From Trichormus variabilis 0441 (GTDB taxonomy: Bacteria > Cyanobacteriota > Cyanobacteriia > Cyanobacteriales > Nostocaceae), in assembly GCF_009856605.1 (NCBI RefSeq), contig NZ_CP047242.1:124001-188000 (forward strand): a stretch of DNA of 64,000 bases, in the 5' to 3' direction. Numbering within the stretch: the first letter of the stretch is position 1; every line of letters starts with the position of its first letter. The notes beneath the pieces are model-generated. The model was not told where the DNA came from. It did not search any database and saw only the letters and a list, made by a program, of their open reading frames with translations. Shown here piece after piece: positions 1-14,500 of this stretch. The position numbers were made by a program, and so were the translations under genes.

Positions 1-2572
1 GTAATTGATAGGACGACGGAGACCCAAACCATCAATAGTGGTGCTGCTTAATCCGCCTGAATTGTTAGCAGTATTAGCACTATTATTGATGTTGATGGTG
101 TCAGCATTATCACCACCATTGATGGTTAAATCAGATGCTATGACATTGAGTATTGTTGCTTCAGCACTACCCACATTAATTACATCATTACCTGCATCTG
201 CATTCAGGGTTGTGGCATTAGCGATCGCTAGTACATTCAGAGTGTCATTACCGCCACCTGCGTTAACCGTGGTTGTGGCACTGGTACTGCTGACAGTCAA
301 AGTATCTGCACCTGCACCCAGATTAATGTTGAGAGTTTCTACTGTGCCGTAGGTGATGGTAGCGGGACTTAAACCAGTAATTGCAGTGCTGGTTAATGTG
401 CCTGTATTGGCTGCTGTGTCGCCACTGTCATTGATGTTTACAGTATCAATACCATTACCACCATTGATGGTTAAAGCCGCAGCAATCGTATTGACAGTAT
501 TTGATGTGCTACTACCAATATTAATTACATCATTACCTGCATCTCCATTAATTGTTGTGCCTGCACCGCTAGTTCCCTGGACGTAAATTAAGTCATTTCC
601 TCCGCCCGCAGTCACCGTATCTTCACCAGTACCACTGTCGAGGGTATCATTACCTCCACCGCCGGTAATGTTATCGTTACCAGCATTACCATAAATGGCG
701 ATCGCTTGGTTAATAGCCGAGGCATTAATTGTGTCATTGCCTGATCCACCTGTAATGGTGGTAGCTGCACTAACTCCCTGTACAGTTAAGTTATTTGAGC
801 CACTACCGAGGTTGATATTTAGAGTTTCTACTGTGCCATAAGTGATGCCATTGCTACCCAAGCCTGTGAGGGCTGTGGCTGTGAGTGTACCTGTATTGTT
901 AGCAGTGTCGCCACTGTCATTGATGGTGATGGTGTCAGTGTCAGCACCGCCATTGATGGTGAGAGCAGCAGCGATAGCATTGACAGTATTTGGTGTGCCA
1001 CCACCAACATTAATCACATCATCACCTGCATCGGCATTCAGGGTTGTGGCATTAGCGATCGCTTGTACATTGAGAGTATCATTACCGCCATTTGCATTAA
1101 TCGTGGTTGCAGCACCGGTACTGCTGACAGTCAAGGTATCTGCACCTGTACCCAGATTAATGTTGAGAGTTTCTGCTGTGCCGTAAGTGATGGTACCGCT
1201 ACTTAAACCAGTAATTGTGGTGGACGTTAATGTGCCTGTGTTGGCTGCGGTATCACCACTGTCATTGATAGTGATGGTGTCAGTTTCACTACCACCATTG
1301 ATGGTTAAAGCGGCTGCTATGCCATTGGCTGCTAGTGTTCCGGCAGTTCCAACATTAATCACATCATTACCTGCATCGGCATTCAGGGTTGTGGCATTAG
1401 CGATCGCTAGTACATTCAAAGTATCCGCACCGCCACCTGCATTAATCGTGGTTGTTGCACTGCTGCTGCTGACAGTAAAGCTATCTGCACCTGCGCCCAG
1501 ATTAATGTTGAGAGTTTCTACTGTGCCGTAAGTGATAGTGCTGGGACTTAAACCAGTAATTGTGCTGCTGGTTAATGTGCCTGTATTGGCTGCGGTGTCG
1601 CCATTGTCATTGATGTTGACGGTGTCAGTTTCAGTGCCACCATTGATGGTTAAAGCGGCTGCTATGCCGTTGACTGTTGGTGTTGTGGCACTACCCACAT
1701 TAATCACATCATTACCTGCACCTGCATTCAGGGTGATGGCATTACTGATAGCTTCTACATTCAGAGTATCCGCACCGCCATTTGCATTAATGGTAGTCGT
1801 CACACTGGTGCTGCTGACAGTAAAGGTATCTGCACCTGCACCCAGATTAATGTTGAGAGTTTCTACTGTGCCGTAGGTGATGCTACCGGAACTTAAACCA
1901 GTAATTGTGCTGCTGGTTAATGTGCCTGTATTGGCTGCGGTGTCACCACTGTCATTGATGTTGACGGTGTCGGTTTCAGCACCACCATTGATGGTTAAAG
2001 CAGCCGTTATGCCATTGACTGTTGGTGTTGTGGCACTACCCACATTAATCACATCATTGCCTATACCTGCATTCAAGGTTGTGGCATTAGCGATCGCTAG
2101 TACATTGAGAGTATCATTACCGACACCTGCATTAATTGTGGTTGTCGCACTGGTGCTGCTGATAGTAAAGGTATCTGCACCTGCACCTAAATTAATGTTG
2201 AGGGTTTCTGCTGTGCCGTAGGTGATGGTAGCGGGACTTAAACCAGTAATTGTGGTGCTGGTTAATGTGCCTGTATTGGCTGCGGTGTCGCCACTGTCAT
2301 TGATGGTTATGGTGTCAGTATCAGCACCACCGTTGATGGTTAAACCAGCTGCTATTGTATTGACTGTTGGCGCTCCGGGACTAACAACATTAATGACATC
2401 ATTACCTGCATCTCCATTAATTGTGGTGACGCTGTTAATCGTCTGCACATTAATTGTGTCTACACCACTACCGCCAGTGATGGTGGTAGTAGCATTGGGG
2501 TTGGTATTCTGCACCGTGAAACTATTAGCACCATCACCCAATTCCACAGTTAGATTTTCTATTCCGATGTAA
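1..2572 (-). repeat. 345-bp (115-aa) tandem repeats in the giant gene
   Basis: Five units abut with exactly 345-bp spacing, with boundaries near 842, 1187, 1532, 1877, 2222 and 2572; related units lie at 5-352 and 353-586, and a degenerate copy starts near 3086. Each unit encodes motifs such as TINGGxxxDTVNINDSGDT, then ATITYGTVETLNINLGAGAD, then a TTxNAGxGNDxxNV strand pair. A different block at about 590-790 carries RTX-like GGxGND motifs between two units. The high similarity between neighbouring units suggests recent duplication or gene conversion. Confidence 0.85.
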
Positions 2573-5500
2573 AAGAGTCCACTAGCAGCCATTCCTAAGC
2601 CAAGAATGTTATTAAAAGTGATACTTCCTGTGTTGGCAATAGTATCAAAGTCGTCATAAACACCTAATGTGTCAACTCCTGCTTCTCCATTAATAGTTAA
2701 GCCAGCCAAAAGATTATTGAGAGTTCTGCCAACTCTGCCAGCATCAGCTAGAGGAGTGCCAATTTCAATACGATCATCACCTAAACCGCCTAATACTGTT
2801 GTGCCTCCACCGCTAGTTCCTTGCACAGTAATGAAGTCATTACCTGCACCACCTATGACAAAATCTTGACCAGTACCAGTATCTAGGCGATCATTTCCTG
2901 CACCACCAGTAATGCGGTCATTACCAGCATTACCGAAGATGGTAATAGCTTGACTAGAAGCAGAAGCATCAATTATGTCATCGCCTGAGCCACCTATAAT
3001 GGTGGTGACAGCAGTAGTTCCTTGCACAGTGAAGTTATTCGCGCCACTGCCCAGATTCACGTTCAGTGTTTCTACTGTACCGTAGGTGATACTGCTAGGA
3101 CTTAAGCCTGTAATTGTAGTGGCGGTGAGAGTACCTGTACTAGCGGCTGTATCGCCACTATCATCGATAGTTAACTGGTCATTACCTTCACCGCCAGTAA
3201 TGGTTAATGCTCCGGTAATATTATTCACTGTGCCACCCAAATTCGGGGTGAGATTACCTATCTTAATCTGATCGTCGCCTGCACCAGCATCAATGGTGAT
3301 GGCGTTGGTTGCGGATTGAATATTAAATGTATCAATATCGCTACCACCACGCAGATTATGCACATTAGTAAAGGTCAAACCGTTAACTGTACCGTTAGCA
3401 TCGTTGACTGTCCAAGTGTTGGCGGTGTTTTTGCCAATGATGGTTGTGTTTGCACCGTTACCAATAATTGTTTCTATCCCAGTCAAGGCGGGATTATTTA
3501 AGTCAATGGTGACTGTACCAGTAAAGCCAGAGAAATCTAGTAAATCTACGCCGCCAACATCGTCGTTACCACCGCCAATGTTACCAGTGATTTGTGACGT
3601 ACCGTTGAAATTAAAGCGATCGCTACCACCACCACCGTCAACACCGCCCGTAAAGGTAACACCATCATTGACGATAAAGATATCTGCTTCTGCACCACCA
3701 ATGAGGTTTTCAATATTTCTGAAACCATCTTTGAGGATTTCACTAGTGGTAACAGTCACACCATTAACGGTAAAGGTTTCGGGAGTTGCATCAGAGACTT
3801 TCCCTGCACCATCTCCTGTTAATGTCCAAGTTGTGGTGACATTTTCTTCTTGTTCGATGGTATCGTCACCGCCACCACCATCAATTGAGCCTGAACCAAA
3901 CAGCACACCACCGCGCAGCTTGAAGACATCATCAGCATTGCTACCATTGAGGTTCTGAATATTGCTGAAATTAAAGGTTGTTTGAGGTGCAACAAAAATA
4001 CCGCTATTGATGCCATTAACTATCCAGGTATTAGTTATACCGCTAAAGCCGCCGAGGAGTAAATTAACACCCGTACCACCGTCAATAGTACCTCCTGGTG
4101 AGACAGCAGCATTGTTCATTAAGAAAGTATCAGTATTGAAACCACCTTTTAAGTTAGCAATATTACTGAAAGAAAGTAAGAAGTTTTGTCCTTGAACTAA
4201 TCCAGTATCCTGACTGTTAATTGACCAATTTAAGGCTAAGGTAGAGTTAATTTGTAGAGTATTTAGTGGCGACGACACTCTACCACCATCAATAATACCT
4301 CCGGGGCTGAGTGAACCGCCAGGTTGGAAGATGAAAGTATTACCCCCTGAACCGCCAACTAGCTTACCGATATTGCTAAAGAGATTAATCGCTCCTTGCA
4401 GATTTCCTCTGTCAGCACCAGTAATCTCCCAAGTATAGGGTCTGCCATTAGTATTAGCTATCTGGATGGTATTAATATCAGCAAAGCCACCGCCATCAAT
4501 GGAGTTAAAGCCAGATAAACTACCACCGCCACCGATAATGAAAGTATCAGCCCCTAAACCGCCATCAATGTTGCCAGAGAGACTACCGTTGTTATCGAGA
4601 ATAAATGTATTTTCTCTATTGCCACCTTTCAGGTTGGCAATATTACTGAAACCACCTGTGATACCTGTAACCGTTCCTGCATCTGCCCCTGTCACAGTCC
4701 AAGTTGTCGTAATATTAGAATCGATCGCTAAAGTATCGTCACCACCTTCACCATTGACTGTACCTGATAAAGTACCACCAGCTAGAGTAAAGCGATCGCG
4801 TTCTGTTCCTCCTTGTAAATTACCGACATTAGTAAAGTTAATGGTTGCATTGTTCCCTTCAATGGGTGAGAAACTCAGACTACCCGCATCAGTTCCTGTC
4901 ACTAACCATTGATTGAGTACATTGAGAGCTTGGAGAGTATTATTACCACCTTTACCATTGATCGAGGAGACTACACGTTCGTCAGCTATGGTGAAGGTAT
5001 CTGCATTGTCACTACCCTCAAGCCTAGTAATGTTATTGAAAGAAATAGCAGTTTTAGGAATTCCGGAGTAACGATCGCTTGTGAGAGAAATTGCCTGACC
5101 AGCAAAGGCATCTTCTAGAGTTGCTGCTAACTGAATCTCCTGATTATTGAGCTTGATCACAAAGTAATTAGAGAAAGCTTGCCCGGTGACTAAATTATGA
5201 TTGCGTCTGAAGTCGCTAGTTAAGATAGTTCCCCCGCCAAGACGATTAAATGATAATCCCTGCTCCTCTTGTTCGCCTTGTAATAAGCCAGCATTCTGCC
5301 CAGAAATTGTCCAATTAACAAAATTGGCACTGTTGCTTTGTAAGGTATTGTCTCCTGAATCACCATCAATGCTACCTGTCAAGCGAGCGTTTTTATTGAC
5401 AATAAAGGTATCATTCACATTACTGCCAATGAGGTTACTAATCTGCGAGAATTGAAAGACGAAATTTGTTTCCCCTCTATCAATTCCACGTAAATTCCAG

Positions 5501-8500
5501 ATGTCAGAAGGGCTTTGTTTTAAAGTATTAATTCCGCCACGACCGAAAATTCCGCCTGAATTGGTATCGAATCCTCCGATACGACCATTCTTAATACTGA
5601 AGAAATCGCTACTCGCACCACCAAATAGAGACTCAATCCTTTGGAAGTTGCTAACTGGTGTAAGTTGTCCTTCCATACTTCCATCAAAGCCAAGAAATAT
5701 TGGTATTCTTCCGATGGCATTTGAAAAACTGTTTGCCAAGGCAATTCTGTAATCATCTATCTTAATCGCATAGTAGATGATGCTATCCCCAACTCCTTCC
5801 TCGTATTTTTCTAGATTCCAATCGTTCAACGATGATCTATCATCACTGAGAGCGCGGAAGGCGACAGCTTGACCATTAGACAAGTTATGGGGTCGAGCAA
5901 ATTCGATAAATTCTCCGGTAAATTCGCTGACATTTAATCCAGGAATATTTTCGGCTGAACTACGTATACGATTAACATCATTTGCCTTAACTAAAAACTG
6001 AGGGCCATTAAGGGGAATAGCAGATTGCAAGTCAATGGGGATGTTGCTACCTGTTTGTGTTAGTTGAATCGTTAAGTTATCTTGACGAATGACTCGATAA
6101 TATTCTCTATTAACAAGTGTTTCAGTTTCACCCGCTTGATAAGCATATTGATATTGGACGAGATCGCCCGTTACAAAGTTATGAGCGCTGGAGAAAGTAA
6201 TTGTCTTGTTAGTTGTATCGACTCTGGAGCTATCGTAGGCAACATAGTCATATTGACCCAGGTTAAGTAGTGGGTTCCGCTCTACGCCTTCGCTGCCGAT
6301 AAAGGTGTTTGTCTTGATCAGTTCGTGGTTATTGCCGCCGTCTATTGTTGGGGATAAGGAAATTGGAAAATTACTATTAGATAAATTAGTGAGTTTAACT
6401 GTAAAGTCATCTTGACGAATTACCTGATAGAAATCACCACTAACCAATCCACCAATATCTCCATTCGCTTGATTTGTGCCATTGCGATACTGGACGCGAT
6501 CGCCTGTCACTAAGTTATGGCGATAGGAGAAGGTAATATTGTTGCCAGTATTGACAACGGAGGAAGAACTACCATCAAAAGTTAGCCCTGTGCTGGGGAA
6601 TATCTTGCCAGCATTAAAGCCTTCAATGCTCCAAATATTAGCTGTATCGCTTCCTTGTAAGCTGTTATTGCCACCACCACCATCAATCGTTCCCGATAAA
6701 CTACCATGAGGACGCAGGAAGAAAGTATCATTGTTGCCGTCACCTGTGATGTCACCAATATTTTGGAAATTCAGGCGAACTTGCTTAGTTAACCAATGTG
6801 TTCCTGTTATGGAAGTTCCTGGTATGGAAGGAAAAGACAACCCAGTAACGGTTTTTCCTTGATTATCCACAAGGGAAATAGTCGACTCATTAATTCTCCT
6901 GACTGTATATAACTCACCCCGTTTTAGTCCGCTTAGATCGTAGTTTATATCTTCAGGAGTGGAAATATCTGGAGGCAGATAATACTCGTGAGCATATAAG
7001 ACAGTCTGACCATCCAATAAATTGTGGGGCTGTTGAAAGGTGATGCGATCAAAGCTAAATCTGGCTGGCGGGACAGGTTGTCCTAATGAGTTAAATCCTC
7101 CTACTAAGCTCAGTTGATCGTAAGCTTTTCCGGCATTGCCACCATCTATTTCCCAAGTAATACCTACGGTATTAATACCATCCATCAGGATCGCATTGTT
7201 TCCTTGTCCACCATCAATTTTTCCTATTACTCCCCAGTCGACTTGTTCTTTACCGTTAACTGTCAAAGTTGTGCTTTTGATTTTAAAGGTGTCGTTACCT
7301 GAGCCACCTGTTAAATTACCAATATAATTGAATTCGATATTAGTATTAGAACCGCCTTGATTGAGGGTGTTGCTAACACCAAAAATTCCCAAATCTTCCA
7401 GTGCAAAGCCATTAGAGACATTAATTGTCCAGGTATTATTGGTATCAGATGCAATTAAGGTGGTGCCAATACCGTTACCGATAAAGGTTTCGATGTTGTT
7501 AAAGTTATTGTCACCCAGGTTAATTACCACCGTGCCACTAGCTTGGGAGAAATCAACTACATCGGATGTATCAGCAAGATTATCACCACCGTCAACTGTA
7601 CCAACTACCTGAGCAGTATCAGCGAAGTTAAAGTTATCTCCACCAGCATCGCTATTAATTACGGCACTAATCAGGGCATCGTTAGCGAAATTAAAGATAT
7701 CATCACCACCACCAGCACTGATACTACCTGTAATATCAATGCTGTTGACGTTATCCGTCATGATCAAGCCATCGGCAGTGTTTTGGATGGTAACGATCAA
7801 CTCAGTGGTAATACTGTTTGTACCTTGCTCAATTGTGTAGCTAAATGTATCGGTCAGGCTGGCACCTACAGGTAAGTTGACTACGGCTGGATCTGATAAC
7901 TCCACTGCATAACTGTAAGTCCCATCCTCATTAATATTCAGTCTGCCATAGTTACCTGCAATTACAGTGGATTCATCACCTGTAACTATTGTGCCGTCAA
8001 CATCGCTGATGGTGACGGTATCTTCAGGATTACGTGCCAATAGCCGCGCCAGTAGGTTGCCTGTAATCAGTGCCAAACTAAAGACTTCACCTGTGGCATC
8101 TGGTGGTACTTCTTCATCAATATGTACTACTGCATCTGCGGCTGTGAAGTTAAAGGTATCGACACCTGCACCACCCACTAAGTTATTAAAGCCAATAAAG
8201 GTAATGTTTTCGATCACTACCTCATTTTCGCCAGTAATTTCCCAAGTATTGGGTTGATCTGAGCCGATGATGGTGCTGTTTTGGTTATTGCCGATGACAA
8301 CTTCAAATTCGCTGAAGTTAATGTCTTGTAGATTGAACACTACCGGATCAGCAATGCCTGACAAGTCGATGACATCCACTGTGCCATTAGTATTCTCTCC
8401 ACCACTGACTGAGCCAGTAATTGTGCCTGTACCATTGACAATTACTGTATCGCCACCATCGCCTGCGTCAATGTTGCCTGTGAAGGTGACACCATCATTG

Positions 8501-11500
8501 ACAATAAATACATCTTCATCTGCACCACCCACAAGATTTTCAATGTTGGTGAAGCCATTTCTGAGAACCAAGTTGGTGGTGACGGTTTGACCATTGACGG
8601 TGAAGGTTTCTGGTGTGGAATCGGAGATTGTACCGGAATCTTCGTCGGTTAAAGTCCAGGTAGTTGTAAAGTCATCATCATCATCGTCGGCACTACCTTG
8701 TTGCTCGATGGTATCCTTACCGCCACCACCATTAATTGCGCCGGAACCATACAGCACACCACCCTGTAACTTGAAGACATCATCAGCATCACTACCATTG
8801 AGGTTTTGAATGTTGGTGAAGTCAAAGGTATAAGTTGTGCCATCTTTAGTGGCGGTGAAATTGCCACTATTAACCCCATTCACCACCCAAGTATTGGTAG
8901 TATCAGTAATTCCGCCACTTAAGCTGTTAACTCCGGCACGCCCGTCTATTGTGCCACCTTCGGCAACAGTGGCATCTTCTAACTTAAATTCATCGTTACC
9001 TGCACTGCCTGTTAAGTTGGCAATGTTGTCAAATTCTAAGAGTAAGTCTTCTCCTGACACTTCTCCGCCATTTTGACGGTTGATTAACCAATTGAGGTCT
9101 GTATCAGCATTGATTTCTAGGGTATTTAGTTGTGGGTCGCCTTGTCCACCATCAACTGTAAAATCAAAGTTCGATAAGCCATTGTCCTCAAAGACAAAGG
9201 TATCTTCGTCATTACCGCCAATCAGTTTGTTAATTTCCCTAAATGCGGTGGTGTCGTTGCCATTGTCAACTGTACCAGCGTTTTCGGCGTTAATTGTCCA
9301 GTTATTCTCGACATTACCGCCCTGTAGGGTATTGTCACCTTCACCACCAGCGATCGCACCTGTAATGTAGCCATCTTCATCGAGGATGAAGATATCATTG
9401 TCATTGCCACCGGTCAGGTTAGCTATTTCTGTAAAGGCTGTGCTTCCGGAATTATTGGTAATATTCCCGGCATTTTCATCGGTAATTGTCCAAGTGTTCT
9501 CAGCATTACCGCCCTCTAAGGTGTTGTCACCTGCTCTACCTGCAATCTCACCTGTGATGCGGTTATCTGCTCGCAGAATGAAGGTATCGTCGTCATTACC
9601 GCCAATCAGGTTGCTAATTTCTGTAAAGTTGGTTCTACCGCCTTGATTATCAATCTCACCTGCATTTTCATCGCTAATTGTCCAATTATTCTCGACATCA
9701 CCACCTTGTAAGGTGTTTTCGCCTGTTCTACCTGCAATCTCACCTGTGATGTGGTTATCTCCTTGCAGGATGAAGGTGTCATCATCATTACCACCAATCA
9801 GGTTGGCGATTTGAGTAAAGTTGGTGGTGCCGTCACGATTGGTGATATTCCCGGCATTTTCAGCCGTAATTGTCCAAGTATTCCTAACATTATCACCTTG
9901 GAGGGTATTTGTACCTCCACCACCAGCGATCGCCCCGGTGATATGGCTATTGTCTTCTAGGATGAAGATGTCAGCTTGATCATTACCTGTGAGGTAGGCG
10001 ATTTGGTTAAATTCTGTTCTACCTGTGCTATTTTCAACTACCCCGGCATTGTTATCGGTAATTCTCCAGGTATTGCTGACATTACCCCCTTCTAGGGTAT
10101 CGTTACCGCCACCGCCTGATATCTCGCCTGTGATGCGGTTATCTCCTTCTAGGATGAAGGTATCATCATCATTACCACCAATCAGGTTGGTTATTTGTGT
10201 AAAGTTAGTGTTATCACCACGGTTCTCAATATAACCTGCGTTTTCAGCCGTAATTGTCCAAGTATTCCTGACATTGCCGCCCTTGAGGGTATTGTCGCCT
10301 TCTTTACCAGCTATTTCACCTGTGATTTGACTGTTATTTTCCAGGATGAAGATGTCATCATCATCACCACCAATCAAGTTGGTTATTTCTGTAAAGTTGG
10401 TTGTGCCGTCACTATTGCTGATATTCCCAGCATTTTCATCTGTAATTGTCCAGGTGTTATATGAGTCACCGCCTTCTAGGGTGTTTTTACCATTGCCACC
10501 ATCGATTGTGCCTGTGATGTGGCTGTCTTCTGACAGAGTGAAGGTATCAGCTTGATTACCACCGATGAGGTTGGCAATTTCCCTAAACGAAGTTATCTCG
10601 CCACTACCAATATTGGTGAGATCACCCATATTGTCAGTGACAATTGTCCACTCGTTATCGACATTCCCACCTTGTAGGGTGTTGTTACCACCTCCACCAG
10701 CGATTTCGCCTGTGATTTGACTGTCACCTTCCAGGATGAAGGTGTCATCTCCATCGCCGCCAATCAGGTTGGCAATGTCGCTAAACTCTGTTGTCCCGGC
10801 AATATTATCAATACTGCCTGTATCGTTACTGGTAATTGTCCAGGTATTTTCGACACTACCCCCTTGTAGGGTGTTGTTACCACCTCCACCGACGATTTCG
10901 CCTGTGATTTGACTGTTGTTTTCCAGGATGAAGGTGTCATCTGCATTACCACCAATCAGGTTAGCAATGTCGCTAAACTCAAGTGTCCCGGCAATATTAT
11001 CAATACTGCCTGTATCGTTACTGGTAATTGTCCAGGTATTTTCGACACTAACCCCTTGTAGGGTGTTGTTGCCACCATTGCCATCAATGCTACCTGCGAG
11101 GCTGCCGGCAACAGTCAGGGTAAATGTATCACTGCTACTACTACCGACTAAATTACCGATATTGGTAAAGCCGAGAGAGACTCCTGTGACACTACCAGTG
11201 TTAGCACCAGCGATCGTCCAGTCCAGAGATTGATTACTGCCTTTGATGGTGTTGAGGTTAGCTAATCCGCCACCCTCAATGCTGCCATCTAAACTGCCTC
11301 CAGCCTCCAGTGTGAAGGTATCAGCACCTAATCCACCCCGGACAGTGGCAATATTTTTAAATCCACTAGCCAAGTTAGTGACAGTTCCAGCATTGCTACC
11401 AGCGATTGTCCAGTCATTGTTTCCTGGGCCAGCTTCTAAGCTATTGAGTAAGGCAATACCGCCGCCGTCAATAGAACCACTTAAGCTGCCCCCAAGACTG

Positions 11501-14500
11501 AAGATGAAGATATCGCTGGACGCTCCCCCGATGAGAGTGCCGATACCAGAGAAGGTTTTGATACCTGCACCGCTTGTGAGTGTTCCCGAATTGAATCCTG
11601 TAATTGTCCAAACATTGGCACAATCACCTGCTTGTAAGGCATTCTCTCCCGTGCCACCATCAAAGGTTTGTGTGGCTTCGCAGGGAGTTTCTTCCTCCTC
11701 TTCCTCCCGATCTGGATCTTGCTCCTCTGGATCTGGCTTTTCCGCCTTTGTTGGTCGCGGTGGTATGGGTGGTGGTGGTTCTGGTCGCGGTGGTATTGGT
11801 GGCGGTGGTTCTGGTCGCGGTGGTATGGGTGGTGGTGGTGGTGGTGGCGGCGGTATTGGTATTGGTATTGGTATTGGCGGTATTGGTATTGGTATTGGTA
11901 TTGGTGGTATTGGTATTGGTATTGGTATTGGCGGTAAGATTATCGGTGGTCTTGGCGGTATTGGCGGTGCTGGTTGTTGTGGTATTGGCTCTGGTAGCGG
12001 TCTCGGTGGTTCTGGTGGTTCTGGTGGTTCTGGTGGTTCTGGTGGTTTTGGTGGTTCTGGTCGATTATCCGGGGGTACAAATGCACCAACAACTAGAGTA
12101 TCTTTACCTGCTCCACCAACGAGTTTCTCAATGTCTAGATAGTTGATAGTTACAGGATTAACATCTCCTGTGGTCAGTGTCCCAGAAAGGCCACTGGTCA
12201 TTGTCCAGACGTTGGTTTGATTGTTAGAAGAGAGGGAATCTTGTCCTGCACCGCCATCTAAGGTGATTTTGGGGCTACCGTCTGTGACGCTAACTGTAAT
12301 TACGTCATCTCCTGCTAAGGTTTTGACCTCAACTGCTTCGACTCCAGTCCAGTTGACTAATTCTAGAGTGCCGTCGGCGGTGGTAATTTTGTTATTGGCA
12401 ACTTCTAGGTTGTCTGCATCCTCACTACCTCGGACAACGAGGGTATCTTTTCCATTACCTCCATCTACAGTGGAAATGCCCAAAACAGAGATAATTAAGG
12501 TATCATCGCCATCACCACCGTTTAAGGTGTCGTTGCCGCCGCTTCCAGCTAAGGTATTATCCTGACTATCGCCTATGATTAAGTCATTGCTAATTCCTCC
12601 TGTGACATTTTCTATACCTTGAATGCCATTAGTGATGTTAGTAGCACTACCAACAGTTAAATTGACGGTGATGCCTGTGGTGTAGAAAGAATAGTCTAAG
12701 ACATCTTTGCCTGTGCCACCAGCGATCGCTCCCACAATTCCAACATTATCTAACAACTGGAATACGTCATCGCCTGCACCACCGAAGAGATTGATAGTAG
12801 AGGTACCTGTAATTGTGAACTGATCAGGGCCAATTCCACCAACTAAATTTTCAAAACTAGTTAAATATACTTGTTGTTCGTTACTGAAATACCAGCTACC
12901 ATCGTCGATTTGCCAAGTAGCTTCTGCATCTACACCAGTTAAGGTATCATCGGCACTACTACCCGCGATCGCATCAATGTTAAAGAAGTTCTGGCTAATT
13001 CCTGTGGCTGTGCCTATAAAACCATCTATAATTCCCAGGGTAAACAGGGTGACTTGCCTTGCTGTTGTGTAGGCTGCAAAGTCGAGAGTATCTGATTCTG
13101 CACCGCCGTCAATTACTCCATTTAAGACAGCCTGATCGGTGAATACAAAGCTATCATCACCATCTTGTCCAAAGAGATTGATGGTGTGTGTACCACTAAC
13201 CCTAAAAGCGTCGGCTTTTGAACCACCAGCAAATATCTCGAAGTTGTCTAGATAAAGCGATTTATCATTGAGCGATTCATCTTTGATAATATACCAATCG
13301 GTTTCTGCCTGTGACCTGTCTTCTAGTAACCAAGTAGCGGCCTCATCTAAGCCTGTGATCGAGTCTGTTCCGCTTCCCCCGACAATTCCGTCAATATTGA
13401 AAAAGAGATTTTCATCTTGCTGTCCGTTCCAGCCTTGACTATCTCCTAGTCCAGTCAGGGCAATTTGCACTCCTGTGTTGGAGTTACTAAAATCAAGGCG
13501 ATCATTTTCTGTACCGCCATCAATTGCACCTGTAAAGTCAGCACCATTGGCGAACAAGAATGTATCTGCGCCACCTTGTCCAAAGATATTGACTGTTTGT
13601 GTGCCATTAATACTAAAAATATCTGTTTCAGAGCCACCAACTAAATTTTCAAAGCTAGAAAAATTGATATCATTCGGCTCAATATCATTATCATTCCTAT
13701 TGATATACCAATTAGTATCATTTAGTAGCCAGTCGGCTGCTACATTTGTACCAATGAGTGTATCTGTCTGTGTGCCACCAATAATCTCATCAATATTAAA
13801 GAATAAATTGCTAATTGCGGATTCTTTGCCGACAAAGCCATCAACATTTCCCGCTTGAAACAAGGCGACTTGTCGCGCCGTTGTGTAAGCAGCAAAATCT
13901 AGTTTGTCGGTATCTTTGCCGCCATCAATATCACCGATTAAGGTAGCTGCATCGGCAAACTCAAAGTTGTCAGTTCCCTCTCTACCTGAAAGATTGACTG
14001 TTTGTGTTCCCTCAATCCTAAATGTATCTGTTCCTGCACCACCAATTAAATTCTCGAAGTTGCTGAAATTGAGAATCCTGTCTATGGGATTGAGGACATC
14101 GATAATATTGGTACTTTCATACCTACCAGTATTGTTCAGTATCCATAATGCTGTGGCAGATACCCCAAAGATGTTGTCACTATTTGATGTTCCGGCTTCG
14201 ATGTTATCAATGTTAGTAAAGTAGCCTTCATCAAAAGAATCTTCTGTGCCGACAAACCCATCTATTTGTCCGTAGGTAGTTAAGATAACATTGCGATTTG
14301 TGGTGTAGGCTGTGTAGTCGAGGATATCTACACCTGTACCGCCATCAATTGTCCCTGTGAGGGTGGCTGTGTCACTGAATTGGAACGTATCTGAGCCAGA
14401 TCCGCCTATCAGGTTGGCTATTTGTGTGCCAGATATGACAAAGTTATCAACATTGTTACCACCCACTAAATTCTCAATGCCTGAGAAGTTGAGGATATTG

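Noticed and set aside
5..2572. A ladder of plus-strand ORFs of about 345 bp with hydrophobic products
   Set aside because: They are antisense shadows of the 115-aa repeats of the minus-strand giant gene; their identical length mirrors the repeat period.
11604..12146. Plus-strand ORFs rich in Gly, Val/Leu or Trp/Tyr over the hinge
   Set aside because: Low-complexity products of the GGTATT and GGTTCT tracts, antisense to the Pro-rich hinge.
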